From Clostridiales bacterium (GTDB lineage Bacteria; Bacillota_A; Clostridia; Lachnospirales; Lachnospiraceae), in contig JASKJZ010000128.1 of assembly GCA_030154385.1 (NCBI GenBank), positions 1-7,089 on the forward strand: a DNA stretch of 7,089 nt. Direction: 5' to 3'. Shown here piece after piece: positions 1 to 7,040 of the stretch. Numbering within the stretch: position 1 is the first letter of the stretch; each line of letters opens with the position of its first letter. The notes beneath the pieces are model-generated. The model worked only from the letters and a program-made list of their open reading frames with translations, had not been told where the DNA came from and made no database searches. The translations under genes were made by a program, and so were the position numbers.

Positions 1-728
1 TTAAAACGGAAAAGGAGATTATTGGCTTTCCGCCAACGATTTTAGGAACTTCCTATACCATAAAGTCATTTGTTCGTATTTTTAGTAATATTCCTTTTGG
101 AATCTATATAAAAAATACCGTAATTTTTGCAGGTGCTACGACACTATTAGCAGTTACATTTGACTCAATGGCAGGCTATGCATTTGCTAGACTTAATTTT
201 AAAGGAAAAAATGCTATTTTTATCTTTATTTTGTTAACAATGATGGTTCCCTTTCAAGTAATGATGATTCCGCTTTTCTTAGAATCAAACTATTTGGGGA
301 TTTTAAATACCTATCAAGGTCTGATTTTGCCAAAAGCAACAACAGCCTTTGGGATATTTATGATGAGATCCTATTTTGCTGCATTGCCTAAGGACTTAGA
401 AGAAGCAGCTAGAGTGGACGGTTTGAGTGAGTGGGGAATTTATTGGAAAATAATGTTGCCACTTGTAAAGCCAGGAATCATGACGTTAGCAATTTTTCAC
501 TTAATGACGAATTGGAATGACTTGTTATATCCATTAATGATGACTAGCACCAGCAAGATGCGTACATTAGCATCAGGACTAGCACTTTTTGTTGGAGAGC
601 ATGCAACCACCTATTATGGACCACAGCTTGCGGGTGCATTCATTTCCATTCTTCCATTATTTGTACTTTATGCATTCTTCCAAAAATATTTTATAGCGAG
701 TGCAGCAACAAGCGGAATGAAAGATTAA
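1..728 (+). CDS. Carbohydrate ABC transporter permease (MalG/AraQ type), 5' end outside window
   Basis: This is an inner-membrane subunit of a binding-protein-dependent sugar importer. The reading frame is open from the window edge (first whole codon at 3) and gives about 241 residues. Family members are usually near 275, so roughly 30-40 residues including the first membrane helix are missing. The first visible residues, KTEKEIIGFPP, match the periplasmic-side stretch after helix 1. Several hydrophobic spans follow. The cytoplasmic EAA loop that contacts the ATPase is clear at visible residues 133-158 (EEAARVDGLSEWG, then LPLVKPG), and WNDLLYPLM is the usual later-helix motif. An ATG at 168 is internal and not the real start, because homology continues upstream of it. 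The gene ends 9 nt before the GH51 arabinofuranosidase gene, so it is probably co-transcribed. That context suggests arabino-oligosaccharides as cargo, which is inference; the family call itself is strong. Confidence 0.93.
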   Translation, partial: KTEKEIIGFPPTILGTSYTIKSFVRIFSNIPFGIYIKNTVIFAGATTLLAVTFDSMAGYAFARLNFKGKNAIFIFILLTMMVPFQVMMIPLFLESNYLGILNTYQGLILPKATTAFGIFMMRSYFAALPKDLEEAARVDGLSEWGIYWKIMLPLVKPGIMTLAIFHLMTNWNDLLYPLMMTSTSKMRTLASGLALFVGEHATTYYGPQLAGAFISILPLFVLYAFFQKYFIASAATSGMKD

Positions 729-737
729 GGGGGATGT

Positions 738-2222
738 ATGGATAACATTGAAATAATTATTAATAAGTATTTTTACATTGGAGAAATTGATCCAAGGATT
801 TATGGAAGTTTCGTCGAGCATATGGGACGCGTAATCTATACTGGGATTTATGAACCAGAGCATCCGCTTGCAGACGAGGATGGATTTCGAAAAGATGTCA
901 TAGAGGCAGTAAAAAATCTAGGAATAACAAGCATCCGATATCCAGGAGGTAATTTTGTTTCAGCATACAACTGGGAGGATGGTGTAGGACCTAAAGAGGA
1001 AAGACCTAGAAGAGTGGAGCTTGCATGGAGGGCGATTGAAACAAATGCATTTGGCACAAATGAATTTATGAAATGGATGAAGAAAATTAATGCCGAACCC
1101 ATGCTTGCAGTAAATCTAGGATTAGGAGGTATCAAGGATGCCGTACAGTATTTAGAATATTGTAATTTCCCCAACGGAACCAAGTATAGTGATATGCGAA
1201 TCAGTCATGGAGTAACATTGCCTTATCAAGTAAAAACATGGTGCCTAGGCAATGAAATGGATGGACCATGGCAGATTGGTCATAAGACGGCAAGTGAGTA
1301 TGGAAGAATTGCTCAAGAAACAGCGAAAGCAATGAAAGTAATGGATCCAAGTATTGAATTGGTATCCTGTGGAAGTTCGTTAAATACGATGGATACTTTT
1401 CCAGAGTGGGAGGCACAAACTCTTGATTATACCTATGAGTATGTGGATTATATTTCACTTCACCAGTATTTTGCAGGACAGGATATGGGAACGGAGAAGT
1501 TCTTAGCACAAGCAGATCAGATGGATGAATACATCAAAACCGTGGCTTCAACATGTGAGTATATCAAAGCAAAAAAACGTTCCGATAAATCACTTAACAT
1601 AAGCTTTGATGAATGGGGTGTGTGGGCGTATGATTGTTCGGAAACAGTGAAGCAGTGTAACGAGGTTGAGTGGCAAATCGCACCACCAATAAGTGAGATG
1701 ATTTATACCTTTGAAGATTCTTTACTCTTTGCGGGAATGTTATTGGCGTTGTTAAAGAATGTAAATTGTGTAAAAATGGCATGCCAGTCGCTTCTTACCA
1801 ATGTCAGTGCAACAATTATGACGGAAAAAGGAGGAGGAATTTGGCTACAACCAACGTATTTTCCTTTTGCACAAGTAGCGAAACATGGACATGGTTTGGT
1901 TTTGGATAGTAGAAAAAATCAAAAAAATAAGAGTATAGATTCTGTAGTAGTCTATCACGAAGCTATCAACGAGATGGTCTTGTTTGTAATCAATCGAAGT
2001 CTTTGTGAGGACATCGAAATAGAATATACTCTGCAAGGCTTTGAAGGAAAGACTGTTTTGGAACATTCTCTCATGGAATGTGAAGATCCAAAGATGACCA
2101 ATGCGATTAATCATGAGGCAATAAAACCACGCAATGTTTCGTATACTCAAATTAAAAATGGTAATGTGTACAGTAATATTGTAAAATTGTCTTGGAATAT
2201 GATACGAATTGGTCTTAAATAG
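738..2222 (+). CDS. abfA: Intracellular alpha-L-arabinofuranosidase, glycoside hydrolase family 51
   Basis: The enzyme removes terminal alpha-L-arabinofuranosyl residues from arabino-oligosaccharides or arabinoxylo-oligosaccharides with retention of configuration. The product has 494 residues, the normal size for GH51, and no signal peptide, so it acts in the cytoplasm. The N-terminal motif YGSFVEHMGR (22-31) and SIRYPGGNF (65-73) are typical of the family. CLGNEMDGPWQ carries the acid/base Glu173, and SFDEWGVW carries the nucleophile Glu292. Both catalytic acids lie in the (beta/alpha)8 barrel, and the region after about residue 385 is the C-terminal beta domain. The ATG at 738 follows an AAGGGGG-type ribosome binding site about 5 nt upstream and lies just after the permease stop, so the start is secure. 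The LacI gene follows after 23 nt. The symbol abfA is used generically for GH51 enzymes; exact substrate preference cannot be read from the sequence. Confidence 0.95.
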   Translation: MDNIEIIINKYFYIGEIDPRIYGSFVEHMGRVIYTGIYEPEHPLADEDGFRKDVIEAVKNLGITSIRYPGGNFVSAYNWEDGVGPKEERPRRVELAWRAIETNAFGTNEFMKWMKKINAEPMLAVNLGLGGIKDAVQYLEYCNFPNGTKYSDMRISHGVTLPYQVKTWCLGNEMDGPWQIGHKTASEYGRIAQETAKAMKVMDPSIELVSCGSSLNTMDTFPEWEAQTLDYTYEYVDYISLHQYFAGQDMGTEKFLAQADQMDEYIKTVASTCEYIKAKKRSDKSLNISFDEWGVWAYDCSETVKQCNEVEWQIAPPISEMIYTFEDSLLFAGMLLALLKNVNCVKMACQSLLTNVSATIMTEKGGGIWLQPTYFPFAQVAKHGHGLVLDSRKNQKNKSIDSVVVYHEAINEMVLFVINRSLCEDIEIEYTLQGFEGKTVLEHSLMECEDPKMTNAINHEAIKPRNVSYTQIKNGNVYSNIVKLSWNMIRIGLK

Positions 2223-2245
2223 AATCATTTTATGGGGGTAATAAT

Positions 2246-3232
2246 ATGAGTGTGACAACAAAAGATATTGCAAGCATTTGTGGAGTTTCACGAACTACCG
2301 TGAATCGTGCATTTACAAACACAGGACGCATCAGTGAGGAGACAAAACAAAAAATACTAAAGGTAGCAGCAGAATTAGAATACAGACCCGATCTATTGGC
2401 AACAGGACTAAAAAGCGGGAAAACAAGATATTTTGGCGTAGTTGTATTTGATGTCAGAAATAGATATTTTGCGCAGATGCTAAATGCGGTCGAGGTGGAA
2501 GCGAAAAAGCATGATTATTTTGTTAATATTACACTCCATGAAAAGAACAAAAAGCTAGAAAAAGAATTGATTCAACGACTCGTGGATTACCGAGTCGAGG
2601 GATTAATTTTATCGCCAGTCTCCAAAGGGCATTCCTTTCATGATTTTCTAAAGAAAGTAAATAAGCCAATTGTTATTATTGGAAACTGGGTTGGAAAAGA
2701 GATACCTTTTGTAGGAATCAATGAAAAAGAAGCAGCAAAAGATGCAGTACGAATGATTGCTAGCAAAGGATATGAACAGATCGTCTTTGTATGTCCACCA
2801 TTGGCAGATGCAGAGAAGGAAAATATCTATTCACACGAACAAAGAGAACAAGGATTTTTGGAAGAAATCAAACAGCATCCGTATACCCAGTCTGTTGTTG
2901 TGGGTTCAGGGGATTATATAAACGAAGTGGAAGAAATACTCAAAAGTACAACAAAGAAAACAGCATTTTTTTGTTCGGGGGATATCTTTGCTTTGGAAAT
3001 CATGAAGCATTTAAAACAGCTTGGGAAACGTGCAAAACAAGATTACGGAATTATGGGATTTGACAATATTGATACCCTGGACTATGTGATACCAAGACTT
3101 GCAACAATTGATAATGTGGTTGAGAAGGTGTCCGAAAAGGCAATTGGAATTTTATTTGAAATGCTAGAGGGTAAAGAGGTTCCAAACAAGACAATTGTTA
3201 ATTATATCGTGGTGGAAGGCGAGACTTTGTAG
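2246..3232 (+). CDS. LacI/GalR-family transcriptional regulator
   Basis: This is a DNA-binding regulator that normally represses nearby sugar-utilisation genes until an inducer binds. The 328-residue length is typical. Residues 4-25 form the helix-turn-helix (TKDIASICGVSRTTVNRAF), which departs slightly from the common VSxxTVSRAL. The hinge region is RPDLLATGLKSGKT (47-60). The rest is a periplasmic-binding-protein-like effector domain, recognisable from FGVVVFDVRNRYFAQ (63-77), VEGLILSP (117-124), the GFDNID segment (271-276) and ATIDN (286-290). The ATG at 2246 has a GGGGG ribosome binding site about 8 nt upstream. The gene sits inside the catabolic operon, between the GH51 and GH43 genes, so it would be co-expressed with its presumed targets. 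The effector is probably arabinose or an arabino-oligosaccharide, from context only. Confidence 0.93.
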   Translation: MSVTTKDIASICGVSRTTVNRAFTNTGRISEETKQKILKVAAELEYRPDLLATGLKSGKTRYFGVVVFDVRNRYFAQMLNAVEVEAKKHDYFVNITLHEKNKKLEKELIQRLVDYRVEGLILSPVSKGHSFHDFLKKVNKPIVIIGNWVGKEIPFVGINEKEAAKDAVRMIASKGYEQIVFVCPPLADAEKENIYSHEQREQGFLEEIKQHPYTQSVVVGSGDYINEVEEILKSTTKKTAFFCSGDIFALEIMKHLKQLGKRAKQDYGIMGFDNIDTLDYVIPRLATIDNVVEKVSEKAIGILFEMLEGKEVPNKTIVNYIVVEGETL

Positions 3233-3265
3233 AAGATAACTATGTAAGTAATCCTTCTGATATCG

Positions 3266-3289
3266 TTGCGTGTAGATCTACCTGCGCAA
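3266..3289. promoter_or_regulatory. Palindromic element in the LacI-GH43 gap (possible operator or mRNA stem-loop)
   Basis: The 69-nt gap between the LacI and GH43 genes contains the perfect 10-bp palindrome GTAGATCTAC at 3272-3281. It is flanked by TTGCG on the left (3266-3270) and its complement CGCAA on the right (3285-3289), with unequal spacers of 1 and 3 nt. As RNA this can fold into an imperfect stem-loop that ends just before the ribosome binding site of the GH43 gene. As DNA it resembles a two-fold-symmetric protein site beside a LacI-family gene. It lacks a T-run, so it is not an intrinsic terminator. The function is inference. Confidence 0.4.
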
Positions 3290-3290
3290 A

Positions 3291-3304
3291 AGGAGGAAAG
3301 AGTG
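3291..3304 (+). promoter_or_regulatory. Ribosome binding site and GTG start deciding the GH43 N-terminus
   Basis: A perfect AGGAGG (3291-3296) lies 5 nt before the GTG at 3302. This is the best initiation site in the frame. The in-frame TTG at 3266 would place the ribosome binding site inside the coding region and adds 12 residues that do not look like family sequence. Confidence 0.85.
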
Positions 3305-4270
3305 AATAAAAAAAACTTCAAAAAAACGATTTACAATAAACCATATATTGAACAAAGAGCAGATCCGTATGTATACAAGCATACAGATGGCAGTTATTAT
3401 TTTACAGCGTCGGTACCAGAATATGACAAGATTATTCTTAGAAAATCGGATTCATTAGATGGCTTGGCAAAAGCAGCAGAACATACAGTTTGGAAAAAAC
3501 ATGACAGCGGAATTATGAGTATACATATTTGGGCACCAGAACTACATTATATTGATAACACATGGATTATTTATTATGCTGCGGGCGACAAAGATGATAT
3601 TTGGGCGATACGCCCTTATGTATTGATGTGCAAAGAGGAGGACCCGATTCATGGAAACTGGGTGGAACTGGGGAAGATGAAAGGGGCTGACGATTTTTGC
3701 TTTCAGGATTTTTCTCTCGATATGACAGTATTTGAGCACAATCAAAATTGGTATTGTATTTGGGCAGAAAAAGTAGGCACTGGTAAAAAAATATCCAATC
3801 TCTATATCGGAGAGCTAGCCTCACCTAATCAACTAAAGAGTCAACATAAGCTTTTAAGTTATCCAGATTATGATTGGGAAAGAATCGGATTTTGGGTGAA
3901 TGAAGCGCCTGCGGTTTTAAAACATGGAGGCAAACTATACCTGACGTATTCCGCGAGTGAAACAGGAGCATATTATTGTATCGGTATGTTAAGCATTGAC
4001 GAGACTGCTAATTTACTAGATCCTAGGCTATGGAAAAAGGAAAAAAGTGCTGTCTTACGTACAGACATGGAAAAAGGAATTGTTGGACCAGGACATAATT
4101 GCTTTGTGAAAAGTGAGGATGGGCAGGACGATATCATGGTCTACCATGCGAGACAGTATGATGAAATAGAAGGAGATCCATTGTATGACCCCAATCGCCA
4201 TGCATATCGAATGATAGTGAAATGGGATAAAAATGGCAGTCCAAGCTTTCAAGTCAACCATAATTTTTAA
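3302..4270 (+). CDS. Glycoside hydrolase family 43, probable intracellular exo-acting alpha-L-arabinofuranosidase
   Basis: The enzyme has an inverting five-bladed beta-propeller fold and probably releases arabinose from arabino-oligosaccharides in the cytoplasm. With the GTG start at 3302 the product has 322 residues and no signal peptide. The three GH43 catalytic carboxylates are visible. They are the general base Asp21 in QRADPYVY, the pKa-modulating Asp140 in FSLDMTVF, and the general acid Glu201 in FWVNEAPAVL. IWAPELHYID (76-85) is the usual blade motif, and the GPGHN segment carries His265, a conserved central-cavity residue in many GH43 enzymes. The overall pattern (IEQRADPYVYKHTDG, ASVPEYDKI) resembles GH43 members annotated as alpha-N-arabinofuranosidases, which fits the operon. 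A beta-xylosidase activity cannot be excluded from sequence alone. The stop codon overlaps the ribosome binding site of the next gene, suggesting close coupling. Confidence 0.88.
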   Translation: MNKKNFKKTIYNKPYIEQRADPYVYKHTDGSYYFTASVPEYDKIILRKSDSLDGLAKAAEHTVWKKHDSGIMSIHIWAPELHYIDNTWIIYYAAGDKDDIWAIRPYVLMCKEEDPIHGNWVELGKMKGADDFCFQDFSLDMTVFEHNQNWYCIWAEKVGTGKKISNLYIGELASPNQLKSQHKLLSYPDYDWERIGFWVNEAPAVLKHGGKLYLTYSASETGAYYCIGMLSIDETANLLDPRLWKKEKSAVLRTDMEKGIVGPGHNCFVKSEDGQDDIMVYHARQYDEIEGDPLYDPNRHAYRMIVKWDKNGSPSFQVNHNF

Positions 4271-4280
4271 GGAGGTATTC

Positions 4281-6383
4281 ATGAAAAACAAAATATCAAA
4301 AAATAGAGTACTTATCGTTATGATCGTACTTGCGATAATGGTCGCTTCCACAAAGCAAATTGTATTTGCACAAATTACTAATAATGGTTCTACCGTATAT
4401 ATTTCAGATAATAGTGCGACCTTTGATCCAGGCGGAGCTACCTATGCAAGAATTATTTCACTGAAACATAGTGTAAATCAAAACGGAACCCTGCTTTGTA
4501 CCTATGACCAGCTAAAAAATGTAAACGTTACGCTAGACAACAATACGACCGTATCAAAGCAAGTATATCCCATCTATAAAAGCACGGACAACGGAGAGTC
4601 TTGGAGCTTACTATCCAATGTGTATGATAAAAAGTATGGCTTACTAAGAACCTCACAACCTTGTTTGTATGAATTGCCAAAGCAAGTAGGTAATATGCCA
4701 GCAGGTACTATTATATTGGCAGGAAACATTTTTGATGATTCGCCAATGACACAATCTCGTATTGTACTATACAAAAGTTTAGATGGTGGTAATTCATGGT
4801 CTTTTCTAAGTGAGGTTGATAATGGTGGGCCATGCGTATATGACCCAAGTACGAAGTCCACAACTACAACAGTTTGGGAACCTTTTTTGGGATTAAGCAA
4901 ATCAGGTGATTTGGTTTGTTATTATTCCGATGAAAGACAGAAGCAAAATGGTGTTTTGCAGGCAGTTTCTTTTAGAACCAGTAAGGACGGAGTGAACTGG
5001 GGAGCGTTGGCTAACGTAGCAGCGATTAACAATGTTAGTGACAGACCAGGAATGATTACAGTAACAGAACTGCCAAATGGCAAGTATATGGCTACCTATG
5101 AAGTGGTGAATAGACCAAGCCTATCGGTCAATAATGCAGTTGTTTATTGCAAATTTTCGGATGATGGAGTTACCTGGGATGCCAACAGCCTTGGAACTCG
5201 AATTGCATTGGCAAATGGACGTGGAATTGGTTCTTCGCCATATGTTAAATGGGTCGATGCAGGTGGACCTAATGGAATGCTTATCCTATCCGCGAAATGG
5301 GGAACAGATAGTGCGGATAACATAAGCGGTGGTCAAAACTTTTATGTAAATTATAACTTAGGACAAGGTAGCTGGGAAAGATTGCCAATGCCTGTAACCT
5401 ATGATTATAGCGACACCGCTGGAGGATATTTTTCTGGATTTAGCCAAAGCTTTGATGTAAACAAAGAAAATACAACATTATATCAAGCAACCAATGTCGA
5501 AAACTTTACTAACAAGAAAATCATCAAAAGCGTTACCTACAATCTAAATGATATTAAAGTGGGCACACTTCCGCTTAATGCCACAATCTATGAAGCGGAA
5601 AAAGCAAGTATTACAAAAGCATCGGTTGGAAATGCAGTGGATGCCTCAGCAGGAAAAGAAGTGCAATATATTAATGAAACGGATAGCTCTGTAATGTTTA
5701 CCAACATCAAAGCAAGCAAAGCGGGAACTTATACCATCTATGTCCGCTACAGTGCTGCTGGCTCAAATGCAACGCATAACGTTACAGTAAATGGCCGTTC
5801 GATTGGAAATGTATCTTATCCTGCACTAGTTAATTGGGATAGATTACAATGGGCTAGCTTTCAATGCAATCTCAATGCAGGAATTAATACAATCCAATTC
5901 ACAAAAGGAACCGCTTATGCGGAGCTTGATTGTATTTTAGTTGGTACAACGGAAAATGACTTCGTTATCGCTAATAAAAACAGCGGAAAATATTTAGAGG
6001 TAAAAAGTGCGGCTACAACAGATGGGGCTGTGACGGGACAGTGGGGAAATACAAATCATTGGTGTCAAAAGTGGATTTTTGAAGAAGCTGGCGCAGGCTA
6101 TTTCAGAATTAAAAATGGAAATAGTAATTTCTATTTGGGTGTTCAAAATAATAGTACCAGTGATGGTGCAGTCGTAGTCCAGCAAAGCTACACCACAAAC
6201 GATAGTCAGCTTTGGAAGTTATCTGAAACATCAAATGGGTATTTTCATATTATCAATAAAAAAAGTGGAAAGCTGCTAGAAGTCTTTCAAAATTCAAAAG
6301 AGGACGGAGCTAGTGTTGGACAGTGGGGCTCGACGGGATATGCGTGTCAAGAGTGGACGCTACTAAAAGAAGGAATTAAATAA
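4281..6383 (+). CDS. Secreted GH93-like exo-arabinanase (sialidase fold) with CBM6/35-like and ricin-type lectin domains
   Basis: The product has 700 residues. The ATG at 4281 is chosen because AAGGAGG (4269-4275) lies 5 nt upstream and a signal peptide starts there: basic KNKISKNR, a hydrophobic core at 10-23, and likely cleavage after VFA at residue 30. Residues about 35-425 form a sialidase-like propeller with Asp-box motifs at 101-108 (STDNGESW), 166-173 (SLDGGNSW), 234-240 and 293-299. The order of motifs (LYELP, PAGTIILAGN, VWEPFLG, CYYSDER, DRPGM, PNGKYMATYE) is that of GH93 exo-1,5-alpha-L-arabinanases, which release arabinobiose from linear arabinan. Glu200 (VWEPF) and Glu274 (TYEV) are candidate catalytic acids by recalled spacing. 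Residues about 434-555 (IYEAEKA, VNG, AELDCILVG) look like a CBM6/CBM35-type domain. Residues about 558-697 are a ricin-B-like (CBM13) domain with three QxW motifs. No wall anchor is visible, so it is probably released. An ordinary sialidase is less likely, given the operon and the GH93 motifs. Confidence 0.85.
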   Translation: MKNKISKNRVLIVMIVLAIMVASTKQIVFAQITNNGSTVYISDNSATFDPGGATYARIISLKHSVNQNGTLLCTYDQLKNVNVTLDNNTTVSKQVYPIYKSTDNGESWSLLSNVYDKKYGLLRTSQPCLYELPKQVGNMPAGTIILAGNIFDDSPMTQSRIVLYKSLDGGNSWSFLSEVDNGGPCVYDPSTKSTTTTVWEPFLGLSKSGDLVCYYSDERQKQNGVLQAVSFRTSKDGVNWGALANVAAINNVSDRPGMITVTELPNGKYMATYEVVNRPSLSVNNAVVYCKFSDDGVTWDANSLGTRIALANGRGIGSSPYVKWVDAGGPNGMLILSAKWGTDSADNISGGQNFYVNYNLGQGSWERLPMPVTYDYSDTAGGYFSGFSQSFDVNKENTTLYQATNVENFTNKKIIKSVTYNLNDIKVGTLPLNATIYEAEKASITKASVGNAVDASAGKEVQYINETDSSVMFTNIKASKAGTYTIYVRYSAAGSNATHNVTVNGRSIGNVSYPALVNWDRLQWASFQCNLNAGINTIQFTKGTAYAELDCILVGTTENDFVIANKNSGKYLEVKSAATTDGAVTGQWGNTNHWCQKWIFEEAGAGYFRIKNGNSNFYLGVQNNSTSDGAVVVQQSYTTNDSQLWKLSETSNGYFHIINKKSGKLLEVFQNSKEDGASVGQWGSTGYACQEWTLLKEGIK

Positions 6384-6389
6384 TTTAGC

Positions 6390-6434
6390 AAAACAAACCA
6401 ATCCGATGGGTATCAAGGGTAGGTTTGTTTTTTT
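6390..6434 (+). terminator. Intrinsic terminator of the arabinan operon
   Basis: Seven bases after the last stop codon, AAAACAAACC (6390-6399) pairs with GGTTTGTTTT (6422-6431), giving a 10-bp stem that runs into a T-tract ending at 6434. The loop can fold further through ATCC/GGGT and GAT/ATC pairs. The strong stem followed by T residues, placed after the last enzyme gene, marks the end of the operon. Confidence 0.88.
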
Positions 6435-6450
6435 CTGCGCAGCTTTATGC

Positions 6451-6490
6451 CGCTCAGGATTGACAGAGCGTATAGGAAATATGATAAGAT
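6451..6490 (+). promoter_or_regulatory. Probable sigma-A promoter for the response regulator, with inverted repeat over the -35 box
   Basis: A perfect TTGACA lies at 6460-6465. The -10 box is ambiguous: GATAAG at 6483-6488 has 17-nt spacing, TAAGAT at 6485-6490 has 19-nt, and TATGAT at 6480-6485 has only 14-nt. The inverted repeat CGCTC (6451-6455) and GAGCG (6466-6470) brackets the -35 box and could be a regulator site. The promoter sits between the operon terminator and the next start codon, as expected for a new transcription unit. Confidence 0.6.
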
Positions 6491-6522
6491 ATCCTTAGTG
6501 AAAAAAAGGATGGAAGATAATT

Positions 6523-7020
6523 ATGAGAAAACTATACTATGTAGAAGACGATTCCATGATTGCAGAGGCAGTGAAACAATATTTGTTCCATAAGGGATAT
6601 GAGCTTATTGTCTTTGAATCTATTCAACAAGCAAAAAGAGAAATAAATAGGAATGTACCATCGCTTGTCTTAGTTGATTGGAATCTGTTAGATGGAAGCG
6701 GATATCATTTATGTAAGTGGATAAGAGAAACATGGAAGGAACTGCCGATTATTTTTCTCACAGTAAAAGGAGATTCCAAGGATATCATTTTGGGATTACA
6801 GGCTGGAGCGGATGATTATCTGGTTAAGCCGTTTGATCTAGACGTTCTTTATGCAAGAATATCTGCGGTATTAAGACGTACTGGGAATCTAGCAGAAAAG
6901 TTTTTAACTTGTGGGGAAATTACAATCGACAAAACAAAGCATATCGTATATCAATCGAAGGAAGAGGTAGTACTCAGCCCAATCGAATATCAATTGAACC
7001 AAATCACGCATACTGCGTAA
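6523..7020 (+). CDS. Response regulator, OmpR/PhoB family, truncated in its DNA-binding domain
   Basis: The 165-residue product has a complete receiver domain (about 1-118). Its acidic pocket is Glu8/Asp9/Asp10, the phosphoacceptor is Asp52 in LVDWNLLDGSG, the switch residue is Thr80, and the conserved lysine is Lys102 in VKPF. A linker leads to the start of a winged-helix output domain at about 128 (LTCGEITID, then LSPIEYQL at 151-158). The normal protein continues for about 65 more residues with the recognition helix; here only NQITHTA follows before the stop. The recognition helix is therefore missing and DNA binding is unlikely. None of the three forward frames after about 6996 continues the domain, so a single frameshift does not explain it. 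The start is supported by a GGAAG ribosome binding site 6 nt upstream. No partner histidine kinase is visible in the window. It may be a pseudogene, or a stand-alone receiver able to take phosphate from a kinase. Confidence 0.88.
   Translation: MRKLYYVEDDSMIAEAVKQYLFHKGYELIVFESIQQAKREINRNVPSLVLVDWNLLDGSGYHLCKWIRETWKELPIIFLTVKGDSKDIILGLQAGADDYLVKPFDLDVLYARISAVLRRTGNLAEKFLTCGEITIDKTKHIVYQSKEEVVLSPIEYQLNQITHTA
7006..7018. repeat. Small perfect hairpin next to the response regulator breakpoint
   Basis: ACGCA (7006-7010) and TGCGT (7014-7018) form a 5-bp stem with a TAC loop, about 10 nt after the point where response-regulator homology ends. It could belong to the end of an inserted element or be chance. 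No function is assigned. Confidence 0.3.
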
Positions 7021-7040
7021 TAGCCCTTCCTACTTTTATG

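Noticed and set aside
168..728. ATG 168 as the start of a short 186-residue permease
   Set aside because: The same frame is open to the window edge, and the upstream residues match the family, including the post-helix-1 region and helix 2.
848..1183. Minus-strand open frame of 111 codons opposite the GH51 gene, and similar ones at 1845-2291 and 4574-4900
   Set aside because: They are antisense to strongly conserved coding sequence, have no recognisable domain or ribosome binding site, and have unlikely composition.
2791..3063. A 90-codon plus-strand frame inside the LacI gene
   Set aside because: It is a shifted-frame shadow of the effector domain, Arg/Gly/Thr-rich and without any family resemblance.
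3231..3258. AGAAG/CTTCT pairing just after the LacI stop as a terminator
   Set aside because: The stem is only 5 bp, the loop is 18 nt and no T-run follows.
4233..4280. An upstream in-frame ATG that would lengthen the GH93-like protein by 16 residues
   Set aside because: It lies inside the GH43 gene, lacks a good ribosome binding site, and would bury the signal peptide. ATG 4281 has a strong AAGGAGG and starts the signal sequence.
4520..4533. TGTAAACGTTACGC, resembling a catabolite-responsive (cre) site
   Set aside because: Only the left half and centre match the consensus, the last bases do not, and it lies well inside the GH93-like coding region where the codons explain it.
4281..6383. 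Calling the secreted protein a true sialidase because of its Asp-box repeats
   Set aside because: Asp boxes are shared by several propeller families. The motif order matches GH93, and all neighbouring genes concern arabinose-containing sugars.
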